From positions 1-27,410 of the forward strand of contig JAIWNI010000191.1 in assembly GCA_025331435.1 (NCBI GenBank): a stretch of 27,410 nucleotides of DNA, read 5' to 3'. Below the pieces are notes generated by a model, which saw nothing but the letters and a program-made list of their open reading frames with translations, did no database searches and had not been told where the DNA came from. This document shows, in pieces, positions 11,149-20,451 of the stretch. Origin of the DNA: Choanephora cucurbitarum (lineage: Eukaryota; Mucoromycota; Mucoromycetes; Mucorales; Choanephoraceae). The first letter of the stretch is position 1. Each line of letters begins with the position of its first letter. Made by a program: the position numbers and the translations under genes.

Positions 11149-11400
11149 CACGTCAAAAAAATTTTTGGCAGGATCCTGTCAGAATCTGGGGGTATCTGAC
11201 ATGTGTCTGACATTGTGAAAATATGTACAACTTTGCGATATAAAATGACAATGTCAGACCTCCGCCCCCATCTGACATTGTTCTGACAATTTTCATGCAG
11301 ACGATAATTGTCAGATTCAGGGGGATCTTACCTGTCATCTGACATGAAAAAAGGCTGTCAGAATCTGGGGGTTCCTGACAAGTATATGACACTTCTTTAC
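11149..11400. repeat. cluster of TGTCAG..CTGACA quasi-palindromes with G5 runs
   Basis: Four units near 11177, 11252, 11308 and 11354 share the form TGTCAGAATCTGGGGG..CTGACA. The second lies in the opposite orientation (C5). The cluster begins directly after a CACTA-type end with CACGTCAAAAAAATTTTT. The same two ingredients, CACGTC followed by TGTCAGAAT inverted repeats and a GGGGG run, occur at the inner ends of the big palindrome arms (19206-19278 and 23549-23621). It may be the subterminal region of a related DNA-transposon family; the other end was not found. Confidence 0.5.
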
Positions 11401-11817
11401 TGTCAGTATCTATGCCTTTCTTTAATACTATTCGTTGAATTTCCTCGATTTTCTTCATTTCTTTTGCCTTTTTAGACTTTTTGTGTTTCCTTCGGTCTTT
11501 CGCTGATACATCTCATAGGGTAATTAGCGTTACATTATTACACAATTATTGAAATACACTTCTTTACAATTCGTCCTTAGTTTAAAGATGTATGCTTTAT
11601 TTGGATCATTTCCCTTTCCTTCTTGGAACATCGCCCTTTAGAACATGAATGGTTAAAAATAGCTTAAATGACGCGATTAAATATTGGGTTATTCGTTTAT
11701 ATTATTGGTTTATTTCAATAAAAAATTACTATATATAATCCATATGCTACCACGATCTATCGATTCATTGTCGCAATACGTTGCTAGATATTACCAGGAT
11801 CCCCCTCCCTTCCTTAC
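11401..11817. other. AT-rich spacer
   Basis: No gene or repeat of note was seen between the quasi-palindrome cluster and the splice-like exons on the minus strand. Confidence 0.4.
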
Positions 11818-12338
11818 CTTGTTCGCCGCGCCTTCAGCCACACGATCAAAGCCTGTCTTGAGGGTGCCAAAAAAGGCGTTCTTGCTATTGCGCTCACCAT
11901 CGTCATCAGAGGCATGGCTTGAAAGAGAGCACCTGTGAGGAGATTCCTGCTTGTCCCTGTAGAATAAGCGCTTTCAGCCATTAGAAGTCTTCTAGTTCGC
12001 ACTAGCAAAGAGCCAAATAAAGGAAGCCAGAGACGCCTATTAATAAAAAGAAAGATTAGTAACTTGTACTTATTATGAATGAGCTAAAAAGACATTACCT
12101 TTATGAATACGCGAGCTACGGGCTATGTTTGCAAGGAACAAACATAGTATTTGCGTCTCTAAAAAGCATTGTTAGCATCAAAATACAAAGCTATTTGATA
12201 GACTTACTTACCCAAGATTATAAGAGGCCTTTCACCTATCAGTAGAGGCAAAGAGTCAGCCCAAATCATAGATTAGATGACGCCTAAAATAAGAATAGAT
12301 TAATAAGGTCATTTTTATCAAAGTGCAAATAACTTACC
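11818..12338 (-). other. splice-like exons without an open frame (spliced ncRNA or pseudogene)
   Basis: On the minus strand there are four exon-like segments: ..12338, 12283-12212, 12158-12099 and 12036-11818. They are separated by three well-formed introns of 54, 53 and 62 bp (donors GTAAGTT, GTAAGTA and GTAATG; acceptors TTTTAG, TTTTTAG and TTAATAG). A further GTAAGG donor follows at 11817. The two internal exons (72 and 60 nt) are divisible by three, yet the 72-nt exon has stops in all three frames. The last segment reads a protein-like stretch (NAFFGTLKTGFDRVAEG) up to the donor, but stops precede it. Exon beginnings share GCGTC/GACGC. The 60-nt exon contains CTATGTTTG-N7-CAAACATAG, a perfect 9-bp stem. 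It is either a decayed gene or a spliced non-coding transcript. Confidence 0.3.
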
Positions 12339-12612
12339 TTTCACCTAAACACCAATGATAGCAGAAGCATTCAGTTATTTCCTATTTAAAAGAAACTCCA
12401 GAGCATTTTCTTTAGTTAAAGGGCCTCTTTAATATAAAGTACATTACCATGAACCAGTAGAAAGTGAAAAAAGTAGAGAAAAAGGAAAAAAAATTTAAAA
12501 AAGATCAAAGTAAAAATTTTATTGGTATTTCAGCCTCTGTTATTCTATACCCAGCTCACGTACCTTAAATATTTACAAATCTGAATCATCTATCAACTAA
12601 ATTTGGAAGACA
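12339..12612. other. intergenic AT-rich sequence
   Basis: A short spacer rich in A and T tracts, probably holding the upstream region of the four-exon gene. Nothing else could be supported. Confidence 0.4.
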
Positions 12613-12620
12613 TATAAAAA
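12613..12620 (+). promoter_or_regulatory. TATA box of four-exon gene
   Basis: TATAAAAA lies 78 bp before the ATG at 12691 and is followed by a T/C-rich leader. Confidence 0.5.
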
Positions 12621-12690
12621 CTGCAAATGTCATTGACAATTCGTTTCCCATATCATATTATTCTTATTTTCCCTCAAAACTATCCGTAAA

Positions 12691-13871
12691 ATGTTCCACA
12701 CCACTAATACCAATGCTGACAACACACCTGTAAACAGAGGTATACCTACCGTTGCCACTAGCAGAAGCGCTCCTCGTCGTTCAGTTCCTGAGTACCGTCA
12801 GTCAAATACTTCTTCTGATCAGCGCAACTTCAAGCAAATGGAAGTTGCAATCAAGAAGTTGGAAGTTGCTCAACAAAAAAGCGACAAGCTGATTGAGCAG
12901 TTAATCAGGGAAAACCAAGAGCTCAAGGCCAAGTTCAAAAGCATGCCCGAGGACTCTGATCGCTTTGGTTTTCCTGGTTCAGATGCTGAATTACAAGGAT
13001 TGAAAGTAAGTAACTAGAAAGAAACAATGTAAAACCATTTACTTACCGCTCTTCAATAGAAAACTGTCGTTGAATGTGAGATGGAAAGGCTAGGCGAGAC
13101 TGGTTGGAACCTCGACGAAACATTGATGCTTGGCTCAACCAATAAAGAGACAGTCAAGCTCATCATCCGCGACTTTCTTGGTCATTCCGATCTGTTGTTG
13201 ATCTTAAAGAAGTACCAGTGGATGAACGCCAGTATCGTCAAGTTTGTCAAGTCTGTACTTCGCAACCGATACAAGAACGCCAAGGATCGTACTAAAAACG
13301 CAGCAAGACCAGAACATGTACAAAGGGCTATCAGGATTCGTAAGCGAATCAACAACCGTAAAAGCAAGGTGAGAATATTCTACATTGCGATAGTATACCT
13401 TGGCTACTAACACTGTCAACTTCAACATCTAGATCTTAGCCAAAAGACTTGAAACTTTTTCGAGAAATGAAGCAGTCTTTACCAGCGACTTGCTTCGGTT
13501 TGATGGGTCCCGTCCTGCCTACGGTACAAGGGCCGAGTGTCTGTCTGTTCTGGTCTCGGACATGATGTCTGATCAAGAAGAAGAGGTTGATGAGACCAAC
13601 GCCGTATCCAGGCTCAGATGCGTACCTACGTATAGAAGCAGAACCGTAAGTTATCATGAAAGAATGTTTGAGAAAAAATGACTAATACTTACAATAGTGT
13701 GAGGCCTTCTTCGATGAGATCGATGATTTGAGAACTGCCGAAAACAAGGCCAAAAACCCGCAGTACATCCCCACCAATGTCGGCCCAAGAAGATACGTTG
13801 AACGTCTTGGTGTCGATGCCAAGGTTTTCGAGTCGATGCCTTCTTGGTGTTTAGAAGCTGAACAAATGTAA
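12691..13871 (+). CDS. four-exon coiled-coil protein with MSDQEEE motif (336 aa), function unknown
   Basis: Exons 12691-13005, 13060-13368, 13433-13645 and 13698-13871 join in phase 0 at every junction and give 336 aa. Residues about 45-90 form a heptad-like, Lys/Glu-rich coiled coil (MEVAIKKLEVAQQKSDKLIE). Exon 2 ends in a strongly basic stretch (RIRKRINNRKSK). Exon 3 has GTRAEC followed by MMSDQEEEVDE, a small acidic motif. The C-terminus reads RRYVERLGVD..SWCLEAEQM. An AATAAA signal lies 12 bp after the stop. The same four-exon plan, with all introns in phase 0, is seen in a decayed copy inside the CACTA element at 20966-22021. That relationship suggests a transposon-associated family, possibly DNA-binding because of the basic region (inference). 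No family name was recognised. Its 3' end faces the next gene with only 31 bp between the stop codons. Confidence 0.75.
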
Positions 13872-13882
13872 TTTTTTTTGAC

Positions 13883-13904
13883 AATAAAGGTCGTTTTTTT
13901 TATT
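13883..13904. terminator. shared polyadenylation region between convergent genes
   Basis: AATAAA on the + strand at 13883-13888 serves the upstream gene, and AATAAA on the - strand at 13899-13904 serves the downstream one. The 31-bp gap between the stop codons means the two 3' UTRs must overlap. Confidence 0.5.
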
Positions 13905-14688
13905 ATATAATGCGTCTTGGGAAATCGGCAGTGACAATGATATTCGTAAAAGATGTCTTTTGTATATGAATAGGCGTGTAGAACTTCTGAACAGGCATAA
14001 TTGAATACGATCCCTTCTTTTCTACTTCATCTCTAAAGGGTCGCATAAAATCATCGGTGAGCATGTCGTGTGTCTCTTTACCTTTGCGAGGGTTTTTGAA
14101 CCACTCGACAAAAGCAAAGTAATGGTCTAATTCTTCATGTATGTTATAATCTGAAACAAATTCAGCCGTGTGTTTGAAAAAGTATTTGACTGAACCTGCT
14201 CGAAGATGCTCTTGGCAGTGATCCATTTCAACACCTTCCAAGTCGTCAGTCTCGACATCATTGCATCTATATGCGTTGAAGGCAGCAGCTGTTTTTTCAC
14301 CATGTAACTTGGACTTGTACACATAACCGAGCACTTTGATTTCCTTGAACTTTTCTATGTGGTTCTGCACAGTGATAGGTACTGCATATTGTCTTTCATA
14401 GTACGCTTTCAGACACTGCAGATCGTCGTTACTCATCGTTTTGCTTTCTCTTTTTGCCCAGTGAATATCCACATAACCGGATTCAGAGAGTCGTTCAAAA
14501 CCTTTAGGATTACCGTTGATTTCTGAAAAGTCAATCAGCGCATTTAGTGAGAAAGGTTCTGTAATATCTATGGCAACAGACTCGCTACTTGCAACAACTG
14601 TCTCTGCAATCTCGCTTGTGTTTTCGGTTTCGCCGTCTCTAACAAGACGTGCAACGTTGTCTAAGAAGTTTCTTGCCAACTGATCCAT
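13903..14688 (-). CDS. intronless 261-aa protein resembling the Tnp2 C-terminal module
   Basis: The ATG at 14688 (MDQLARNFLDNVARLV) is chosen over an in-frame ATG 42 codons upstream, because the upstream part reads only Phe/Leu/Ser from a pyrimidine-rich leader and a TATA-like TATAATATAAAG lies near 14780-14793. The middle and C-terminal parts (LKAYYERQYAVP, IKVLGYVYKSKLHGEK, VKYFFKHTAEFVSD, HYFAFVEWFKNP, YSIMPVQKFYTPIHI) resemble in order and character the last ~200 aa of the Tnp2-like protein at 480-3609 (for example LRKYFGRLP and VRIGDVVIQSRWH). They also fit the C-terminal regions of Mucorales transposon proteins as I know them. No catalytic Asp blocks of Tnp2 are present. The stop codon overlaps a minus-strand AATAAA at 13899-13904. 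It could be a split-off transposase domain acting in trans, or an unrelated fungal gene; the first is inference. Confidence 0.65.
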   Translation of the reverse strand: MDQLARNFLDNVARLVRDGETENTSEIAETVVASSESVAIDITEPFSLNALIDFSEINGNPKGFERLSESGYVDIHWAKRESKTMSNDDLQCLKAYYERQYAVPITVQNHIEKFKEIKVLGYVYKSKLHGEKTAAAFNAYRCNDVETDDLEGVEMDHCQEHLRAGSVKYFFKHTAEFVSDYNIHEELDHYFAFVEWFKNPRKGKETHDMLTDDFMRPFRDEVEKKGSYSIMPVQKFYTPIHIQKTSFTNIIVTADFPRRII

Positions 14689-14814
14689 TTTAAATGAGAA
14701 GTGTGGCTTTTGAAGATAAAAAAAAGTAGAGAAAGAGAAAAAAAAGAAAAGGGGAGAAAACAGGAGAAATAATTCAGACGCCTTTATATTATAAGTAACA
14801 CAGATGTGGGTCAC

Positions 14815-15109
14815 AAAATAAATTCAAATTCCCTAAGTTCAAAAAAACTTTTTTTTTCTTTTACACTTTATTATCATCGCCTCTACGTTCAACTCTAAAA
14901 GCATCTCACCCTCGACAACACGAAGCAGCCACTTCAACTGCACAACAGTATTTTCACAATTTGTCGGAAACAAAGATAAATTGAATTAGAAAGAAAGAAA
15001 GAAACAATACTTAAAAATAAAAACGAACGCGTCTGCGAGCTTTACTTTCAACCAATCAGTTTTATTGCAACAAGCAAGTGTTTACATATTATACAGTATA
15101 ATTGAAAGA
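14815..15109. other. intergenic region
   Basis: AT-rich spacer upstream of the 261-aa gene. It contains a GAAA tandem run near 14990-15004. No gene was seen. Confidence 0.4.
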
Positions 15110-15345
15110 GAGTGCATAAGAGAATAACGAATGGAGAGAAAAGAGACAAAGAAGGAGAGACGAAGACAGAGAAGAAAAGGCATAAGATAGACAAAAGGAA
15201 AGACAAAAGGAAAGACAAAAGGAAAGGCAAGAGGCAAAGAAGAAATGGCATAAGAGGAGGCATAAGAAGAGGCATAAGAAGAGGCATAAGAAGAGGTAAA
15301 AGGACAGGCAAGAGGCGAAGAAGGAGAGACAAGGACAAGATAGAA
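15110..15345. repeat. purine-rich minisatellite with 12-bp units
   Basis: An almost pure A/G strand with two tandem 12-bp families: GGAAAGACAAAA repeated about three times (around 15195-15235), and GGCATAAGAAGA repeated about four times (around 15249-15297), bordered by diverged units. The Lys/Arg-rich and Leu/Phe-rich open frames in it follow from the repeat. It lies just beyond the stop codon of the left transposase copy. Confidence 0.8.
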
Positions 15346-15362
15346 GTAACATAAAAACGGAT

Positions 15363-17724
15363 TTAGGATTCATAGTAAAGAGCAACCGAAGCAGCATCAT
15401 ATGCAAAGATATTCGACTGCATTTGGCGCATGTAAGTCTTTTCGATGCCTTGTTTGTGATTAGTATTGATCTTTTTTACATATAGGTTGTTGCGTTCAAA
15501 ATTGAAGCCCCAGAAGCAAGAGATAGGACCAAACTTGTAGATGGAATCACGAAGAGCGGCAATAAGGTGCTTCATGGTTTTATACTTACCTGGGCCGTTT
15601 GTTACATCATTAGCGGCAAACAAAGGACGGAGAACATTGGGTGCCATAGTAGACATAAAGTCCTTTAGCTCGACTGCCTTGATGTTTGCAAATCCAGTGT
15701 TAGCGATCTTACCAGCAATAGGTTTACCGGATGCATGATGGTTATAGACGAACTTGTTCTGCAGCTGGAGTTGGATTTCTCAAACCTTTGTCCGGAACCA
15801 TGTCGAGTAGAGCCTTCTTGACGACACCCAAGTACAACGCATGCATAGGCTCAACTGCGATTAAGTTGTAAGAGAAGTAAGGCAACCTAAACAATACAGA
15901 GTAACGAACGCCGGTTTCTTTCTCCAAGTCTTCTCTTGCCTTTGCCGTCTTAGCCTTTTTCCATGCAGCGAGAGCTTGCTCTGGTTTCTTCGATCACTTC
16001 GCTTCACCCAACTATCAGCAATCCCAATGGCAGTAGTCCAGACGAGCCTTAGGACCAGGCAATGATTCGAATCTGGTCTTGCATAAGTGGCAACCAGCCT
16101 TACTATTGTACGACATGGCACATGCTAGCTTCTTGGTGGCAGGAAGATCAGAGCTGATCGTGCCAAGACAAGCCTTCACCTTAGTTGACTTGAACAGAGC
16201 CGTCTTTCATCACCATCTTCATGTCAACACCCTTCATCAATTCTAGTAGCTCATCTACCAAAGGTTCTAAGGTAATGATTGATAGGCAGTTGTACGGGGC
16301 TCCTTGGGACCAGGAATAGCGCCTTACGAACAGCATAGTTCTCCTTTTGATCACGACCATCAGTCTTGACCTAGATTTTGGATGGTAAGGATACACTACA
16401 ACCAACACTGATATGTGGTCTTATAGGGGCCAAACCAGTCGATGTTCAAGGTGAGCAGTAAGTTGTAATCGGACCCGAAAACGAAAGGCAGAGCGTCTGT
16501 TGGTAATGCTTTGAACGAGGTAAAGTTGGTAGCATCGTAGAAGTCTGTCAAGTATCCTTGGACAACGTTTCTTTCTTTCCATGCTTTGTTCTTTCAGCGA
16601 AGCCTTGTCTCAAGAAAAATTTCTTCAAGATGGTGATTAGGGAACAATAGGCATACTCCTTCTGAGGGACGAGCTTGCTTTCTGTTGCATTGTGTTGATA
16701 TTCGTACATCTTCCCTTCACAGAAAGGACTTTGTCTCTGGGGAACAAAGGCGGCATTGGTCAAATCGGCATGACACATCATATCTTCTTCGCTTGGGTTT
16801 TCCTTTACGGGCAAAAGCTTGTGACAATCAGAGCAGACAGCATAGTAGCGGATGCCTTCATGACTGTAAGTTGTCAAGTCGTTGCGCTTCAGGAAGGTGG
16901 CCATGCTTTTAGGGAAACTGGAAGGAGTCGTTGTTCAACTTCAAGACATAGTTAAGACACTCCATGATCACTTCGTTTTCTTTTCTGGCGATGTTTCTGT
17001 TGTTGAGATAGGTGATCATCATCGAGAGGATTTCGGCAGAAGGAGAAAGGGAACGAGTGGTTTTATCAGCTAAGTAACAAAGTATTTGAATTAGATAAAT
17101 AGCACTTATTAATAGTTTACAATTTCTTTTTTTTTACTTACAGAAAGAAGTCAATTGTTGCGAAGCACTAGATTCAACCAATGCATCAGAGTGGCTATTG
17201 TTAACCAGTGTTTCAGATGAGAGTTGGTCGGCCAAGTCGCAAGCATCATGATCATCAACACCACAGTCTACTTCATAGTCATTGATAGCATCACTAGGCG
17301 AGAGAGGTTCTTGTTCGTCAACAATAGAGAACTGCTCTTGTTCAACAGCAGTAACAACGGCATCTATATGATTTGTTTTGGAGTAGGTTTAGGTAAGATT
17401 GTTTATAGAATGTGATATATCATTGCTGACTACCTTTGTTGGAGTCGTCTTCGTCAGGGCAAATGGTACGAGCTTTCTTGAGGACAGCGTATCCTTCTGT
17501 TTGATGGTTGATTGAAAGTTAGTATTAGAGCTAAAATGAAAAAGAGAGGGATGAAGGTGGATCATACCTGAAGTTTTCTTCCATTCATCGAATTTCATTC
17601 CATTGAAGAGCTTACGGCTTCGGTGGTAACGCATCTTGGAATAAGCAACGTACTTGCGCTTGATAGAGACAGCACATTCGTCACAGTGACATTCGTAAAG
17701 CTTTGTGGAAGAGGTAGAGGACAT
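15363..17724 (-). pseudogene. left-arm copy of Tnp2-like transposase, frameshifted and deleted
   Basis: This is the inverted copy of the gene at 25102-27410. It has the same start (MSSTSSTKLYECHC at 17724), the same introns, then FLKRNDLTTYSHEG and the Tnp2 blocks. Relative to the right copy it has many single-base indels: for example near 16910, 16610, 16400, 16310, 16270, 16182, 16013, 15993 and two homopolymer losses at 15775-15790. It also has an in-frame 138-bp deletion at about 15550. Together these destroy the reading frame repeatedly between about 15740 and 16910. Its 3' end is the only view of the family C-terminus in the window: after the deletion it reads FGPISCFWGFNFER..INTNHKQGIEKTYM and stops at 15363, soon after. 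The stop is followed by the minisatellite, so the terminus may itself be truncated. Inner parts are almost identical to the right copy. Confidence 0.85.
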
Positions 17725-19215
17725 AGTAGTAGGGTTGTGGAGATAATAAAATCGATATGATGGAAAAAGAACTTGCTTGATTTCCAATGCCTTTTATATG
17801 ACAGTTGTCTTTTTTATTTTATTCATGCAAGAAGTAAAATACGAGGATTTCATTTGTTCTGTTCAATGAGACGAATCAGAGGAGTCCGATGTCAAGAGAA
17901 GTGTAAATATAGAATAGGTCTTTCAAATTAGAGCTTCTGGACTTGTTCCTTGGTACTTTCCAAAGATGGATACCAAAAAGGAAATACTTTTTTAACTTTT
18001 CAAAAATAACACGCTTTTATTGGTGGTTTGACTTTTATTACAATGCACTTTACGATCGCGTTGCTATTTTTACTTTCTTGAAAGTATGTCTGTAGTGCAA
18101 TCAGCCTAATAAAGTAGAACACTTTCATAACCCGTCTTGAGATTGTATTTTTTTTTCAGTCAAAGCCTGCCAGCGGCTTAACACCAATAATCTTCTCAAT
18201 TTACAGCTTCTTGTATTCTTTTCCTTTTTGATACAACTCAGTGTGCTTTTAAAATTTTTTCTTTTTTATTTTATTTCAAAATGCTATACTTTGCAAGCAA
18301 TACATTCAGCCATTTCACCTTGTCATTTGCAACTGCTTTGAACTTTACTCTAAACTCTTTATTTTTTAATACTTTGCAATAAACTGCTTTATACTTTCGC
18401 TCAATCACCTTCTTTTTTATTCTGTGCATTTATATTTTTTTAACTTGCTTTTAGGTCAACGATGTAGCAAAGGGGAAACTTTTTTTTAGTAATCTCGTTT
18501 GCTTACACCACTTGTACGTTCAGTTTCTCAAGTATTCTACTTCACAGCTTCAACAAGAACACTAGTTATTCGTCTTTCAAGTACATCTGACAGTTATTTT
18601 CTTTTCTTTACGCACAGGCTTTAGCGTTAATTTTTCTCGCTAAGAAAATAAAAGCACCTTTAGTTTACTATAACAGTTAGAAGCATACTTGAACTTCTCT
18701 ATGTTTACTTTACAGTGTTTTTGAGGTAAATGTAAGAGATAATACTGCTTTCAAAAGATATACAGATATTAATATGACTACTTTTCATTTACTGTTAGAT
18801 TTGAATATTGTTTTTTCCGTATTTAAGATACCACTTCAAATGCAAACACTCTATGGGTATACATCCACATTGATAGAGGGCGAATTCGTTACATGTTCAC
18901 ATTTAGCACTGGGAGAGTGCGTGTAGCCTTCTTTAGGCACTCACTTGGCCCACTCAATTTCTTAGGTGCACCCCAACCTGTATGCCTATCGGGTTTCGAA
19001 AGTACTTGTGATTTTTTTTTCAAAGATTTTCCTAGCATACAAAATTACAGTGTAAAATGGTATCACTTATAACAATGAATTTTGGCAGTAGAGATACCGT
19101 TTTTTTTTTAGAGAAATGTGATGTTGATATGTAAAAGAAGCTCCATGCAAAGTTTGGGAGCATTTGGAGCAAAATTGAAAGAGTTGAAATTTGGCTGGTA
19201 AATGACCCCCGGTGT
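17725..19215. other. non-coding upstream region of left transposase copy
   Basis: About 1.5 kb of AT-rich sequence between the gene start and the palindrome centre, mirrored at 23612-25101. No open frame was recognised. It contains the mirrored TATA box (CCTTTTATATG near 17790-17800). It also has a short GCACT-GGGAG-AGTGC stem near 18907-18921. Confidence 0.5.
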
Positions 19216-19278
19216 CTGCCTATATTCTGACAACTTCATATGTCAGAATCCGGCCCGCATGTGCAATTTTCCGACGTG
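19206..19278. repeat. inner terminus of left arm with TGTCAGAAT stem
   Basis: ATTCTGACA-ACTTCATA-TGTCAGAAT forms a 9-bp stem, next to a CCCCCGG run and followed by GCAATTTTCCGACGTG. Read toward the gene this is CACGTCGGAAAATTGC, which may be the terminal sequence of the transposase element (inference). It resembles 11149-11200. Confidence 0.5.
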
Positions 19279-19281
19279 TGT
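19279..19281. repeat. TGT target-site duplication, left copy
   Basis: TGT immediately precedes CACTA at 19282 and is repeated immediately after TAGTG at 23545-23547. A 3-bp duplication is the size made by CACTA transposases. Confidence 0.75.
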
Positions 19282-19344
19282 CACTACACCTAACGGCTCG
19301 CTCCCGTACCGGACACGTATACGGGAGGGCTTACCCCTCCCGGA

Positions 19345-20094
19345 TGAAATTTCTAACTTTTTTATTTTATATGTGAGTTTGCTATTTTTTTTACTAGATT
19401 TGTAGAGGATACTTCCAGGTGCCCAGAAACTTTTTGGAAATTTACATTTGGATTTGTATTCATTGTTTAATGACCATTTCTAATTTCAAGTGCATTTTAG
19501 CTGCTTGAAGGATTTTCGCACTTTAAAATTTTTAGCAGTAGAAAAATCACTGCTTGACATTTTGCTGCCATTTTATTTTTTTCAAGCTGAGGAGTTTAAA
19601 AGGTCGTAAAGAAAAAATGACGGATTTTAGAAATCAACATGTAACAAAGTACTTTGAAAAAAAAAAGTATTTTAAAAATGATATGTAACAAAATATTTCG
19701 AAAAACCAAAAAATATATGTTTAAAGATAAAACCTCAAGCAAAAAAACCAGATGCAGAACAATAGCGAAATAGTGAAGAGCATATAGAGCTACATTCAGT
19801 GAAAACTGAACTACATCCACATTTACGCACTCAAATAAGTCCTTTTACAACACAATTTATCACTACAAGTAACAACAAAACCCTTCAACAATATCACTAT
19901 TCAGTGCCAAATATTCTCAGCCAAATCCCTCTATCGCACACCCTCTCCATACATGTACACACTCGTTCTCTTCGTTAAACGTCCAACTAAACACAAGCAA
20001 ATACGCAAATCATGTTTTGGTGTAATAACATCCTTTTTATTGCATAGACAATCGTTCCCGCGTATATCTCCAACAATTCCATACGTGATGTCGT
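19345..20094. other. AT-rich part of CACTA element
   Basis: No gene was recognised. Poly-A/T-rich sequence with direct similarity between AACATGTAACAAAGTACTTTG (19635 region) and ATATGTAACAAAATATTTCG (19680 region), a short local duplication. Confidence 0.4.
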
Positions 20095-20451
20095 TCATTC
20101 ACAGAGAATCTTGCCTATTTCTGTCTCAATAACTTCACTTACCTCGTAATCAACACACGTATAGAAGTTCTGTTCAATCGCAAGCAAAAGAGTTGGTCTG
20201 TAGTACTTGTCAGTACTGAAAGCAATTTCTGTGTTGGTGATTACTCCAAATGTGTCCTCATGCAGCCACTTGTCAAACCAAATCACTCCAAACTTATCGA
20301 ATTCAAAGCTGTTCTTTTGTTTGTAAAAGAATTCTTCTTTCTTCGCTGTACTCAGTTAGCTAATTGTAAAGTTATTGACGTTGATTTGCACTGTATTGTT
20401 ACGTCGAAGCTATCCAAATTAGCCGCTCTTTGTTGGTTTGTTGCAAAGTGA
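20095..20451 (-). pseudogene. small coding-like fragment, unknown family
   Basis: On the minus strand a frame with protein-like composition runs to a TGA at 20095: KKEEFFYKQKNSFEFDKFG, then VIWFDKWLHEDTFGVITNTE and DYEVSEVIETEIGKILCE. It has no ATG. Upstream, after a frame change near 20355, another open piece reads QQRAANLDSFDVTIQCK. It may be a decayed gene or the last exon of one. No family was recognised. Confidence 0.3.

Larger units (their letters stand above)
15544..19278. repeat. left arm of large palindrome
   Basis: Reverse complement of 23549-27410. The inner ~1.5 kb shows only a few differences (for example one substitution at 18001 and one indel near 17803), rising outward to roughly 2-3% between 15740 and 16400, mostly 1-bp indels. 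The arm ends at CCGACGTG (19271-19278). Position 15544 is only where the right arm leaves the window, so the true outer limit is unknown. About 1.55 kb between the inner end and the transposase ATG is non-coding. Confidence 0.95.

Noticed and set aside
15112..15406. Overlapping Lys/Arg-rich and Leu/Phe/Cys-rich open frames on both strands
   Set aside because: They are by-products of the 12-bp purine-rich tandem repeat, with no start context or protein motif.
16394..16400. CACTACA in the left arm as a possible transposon end
   Set aside because: The right arm has CACACA at the same place inside the transposase coding region, so the motif arises from a single-base indel in the left copy.
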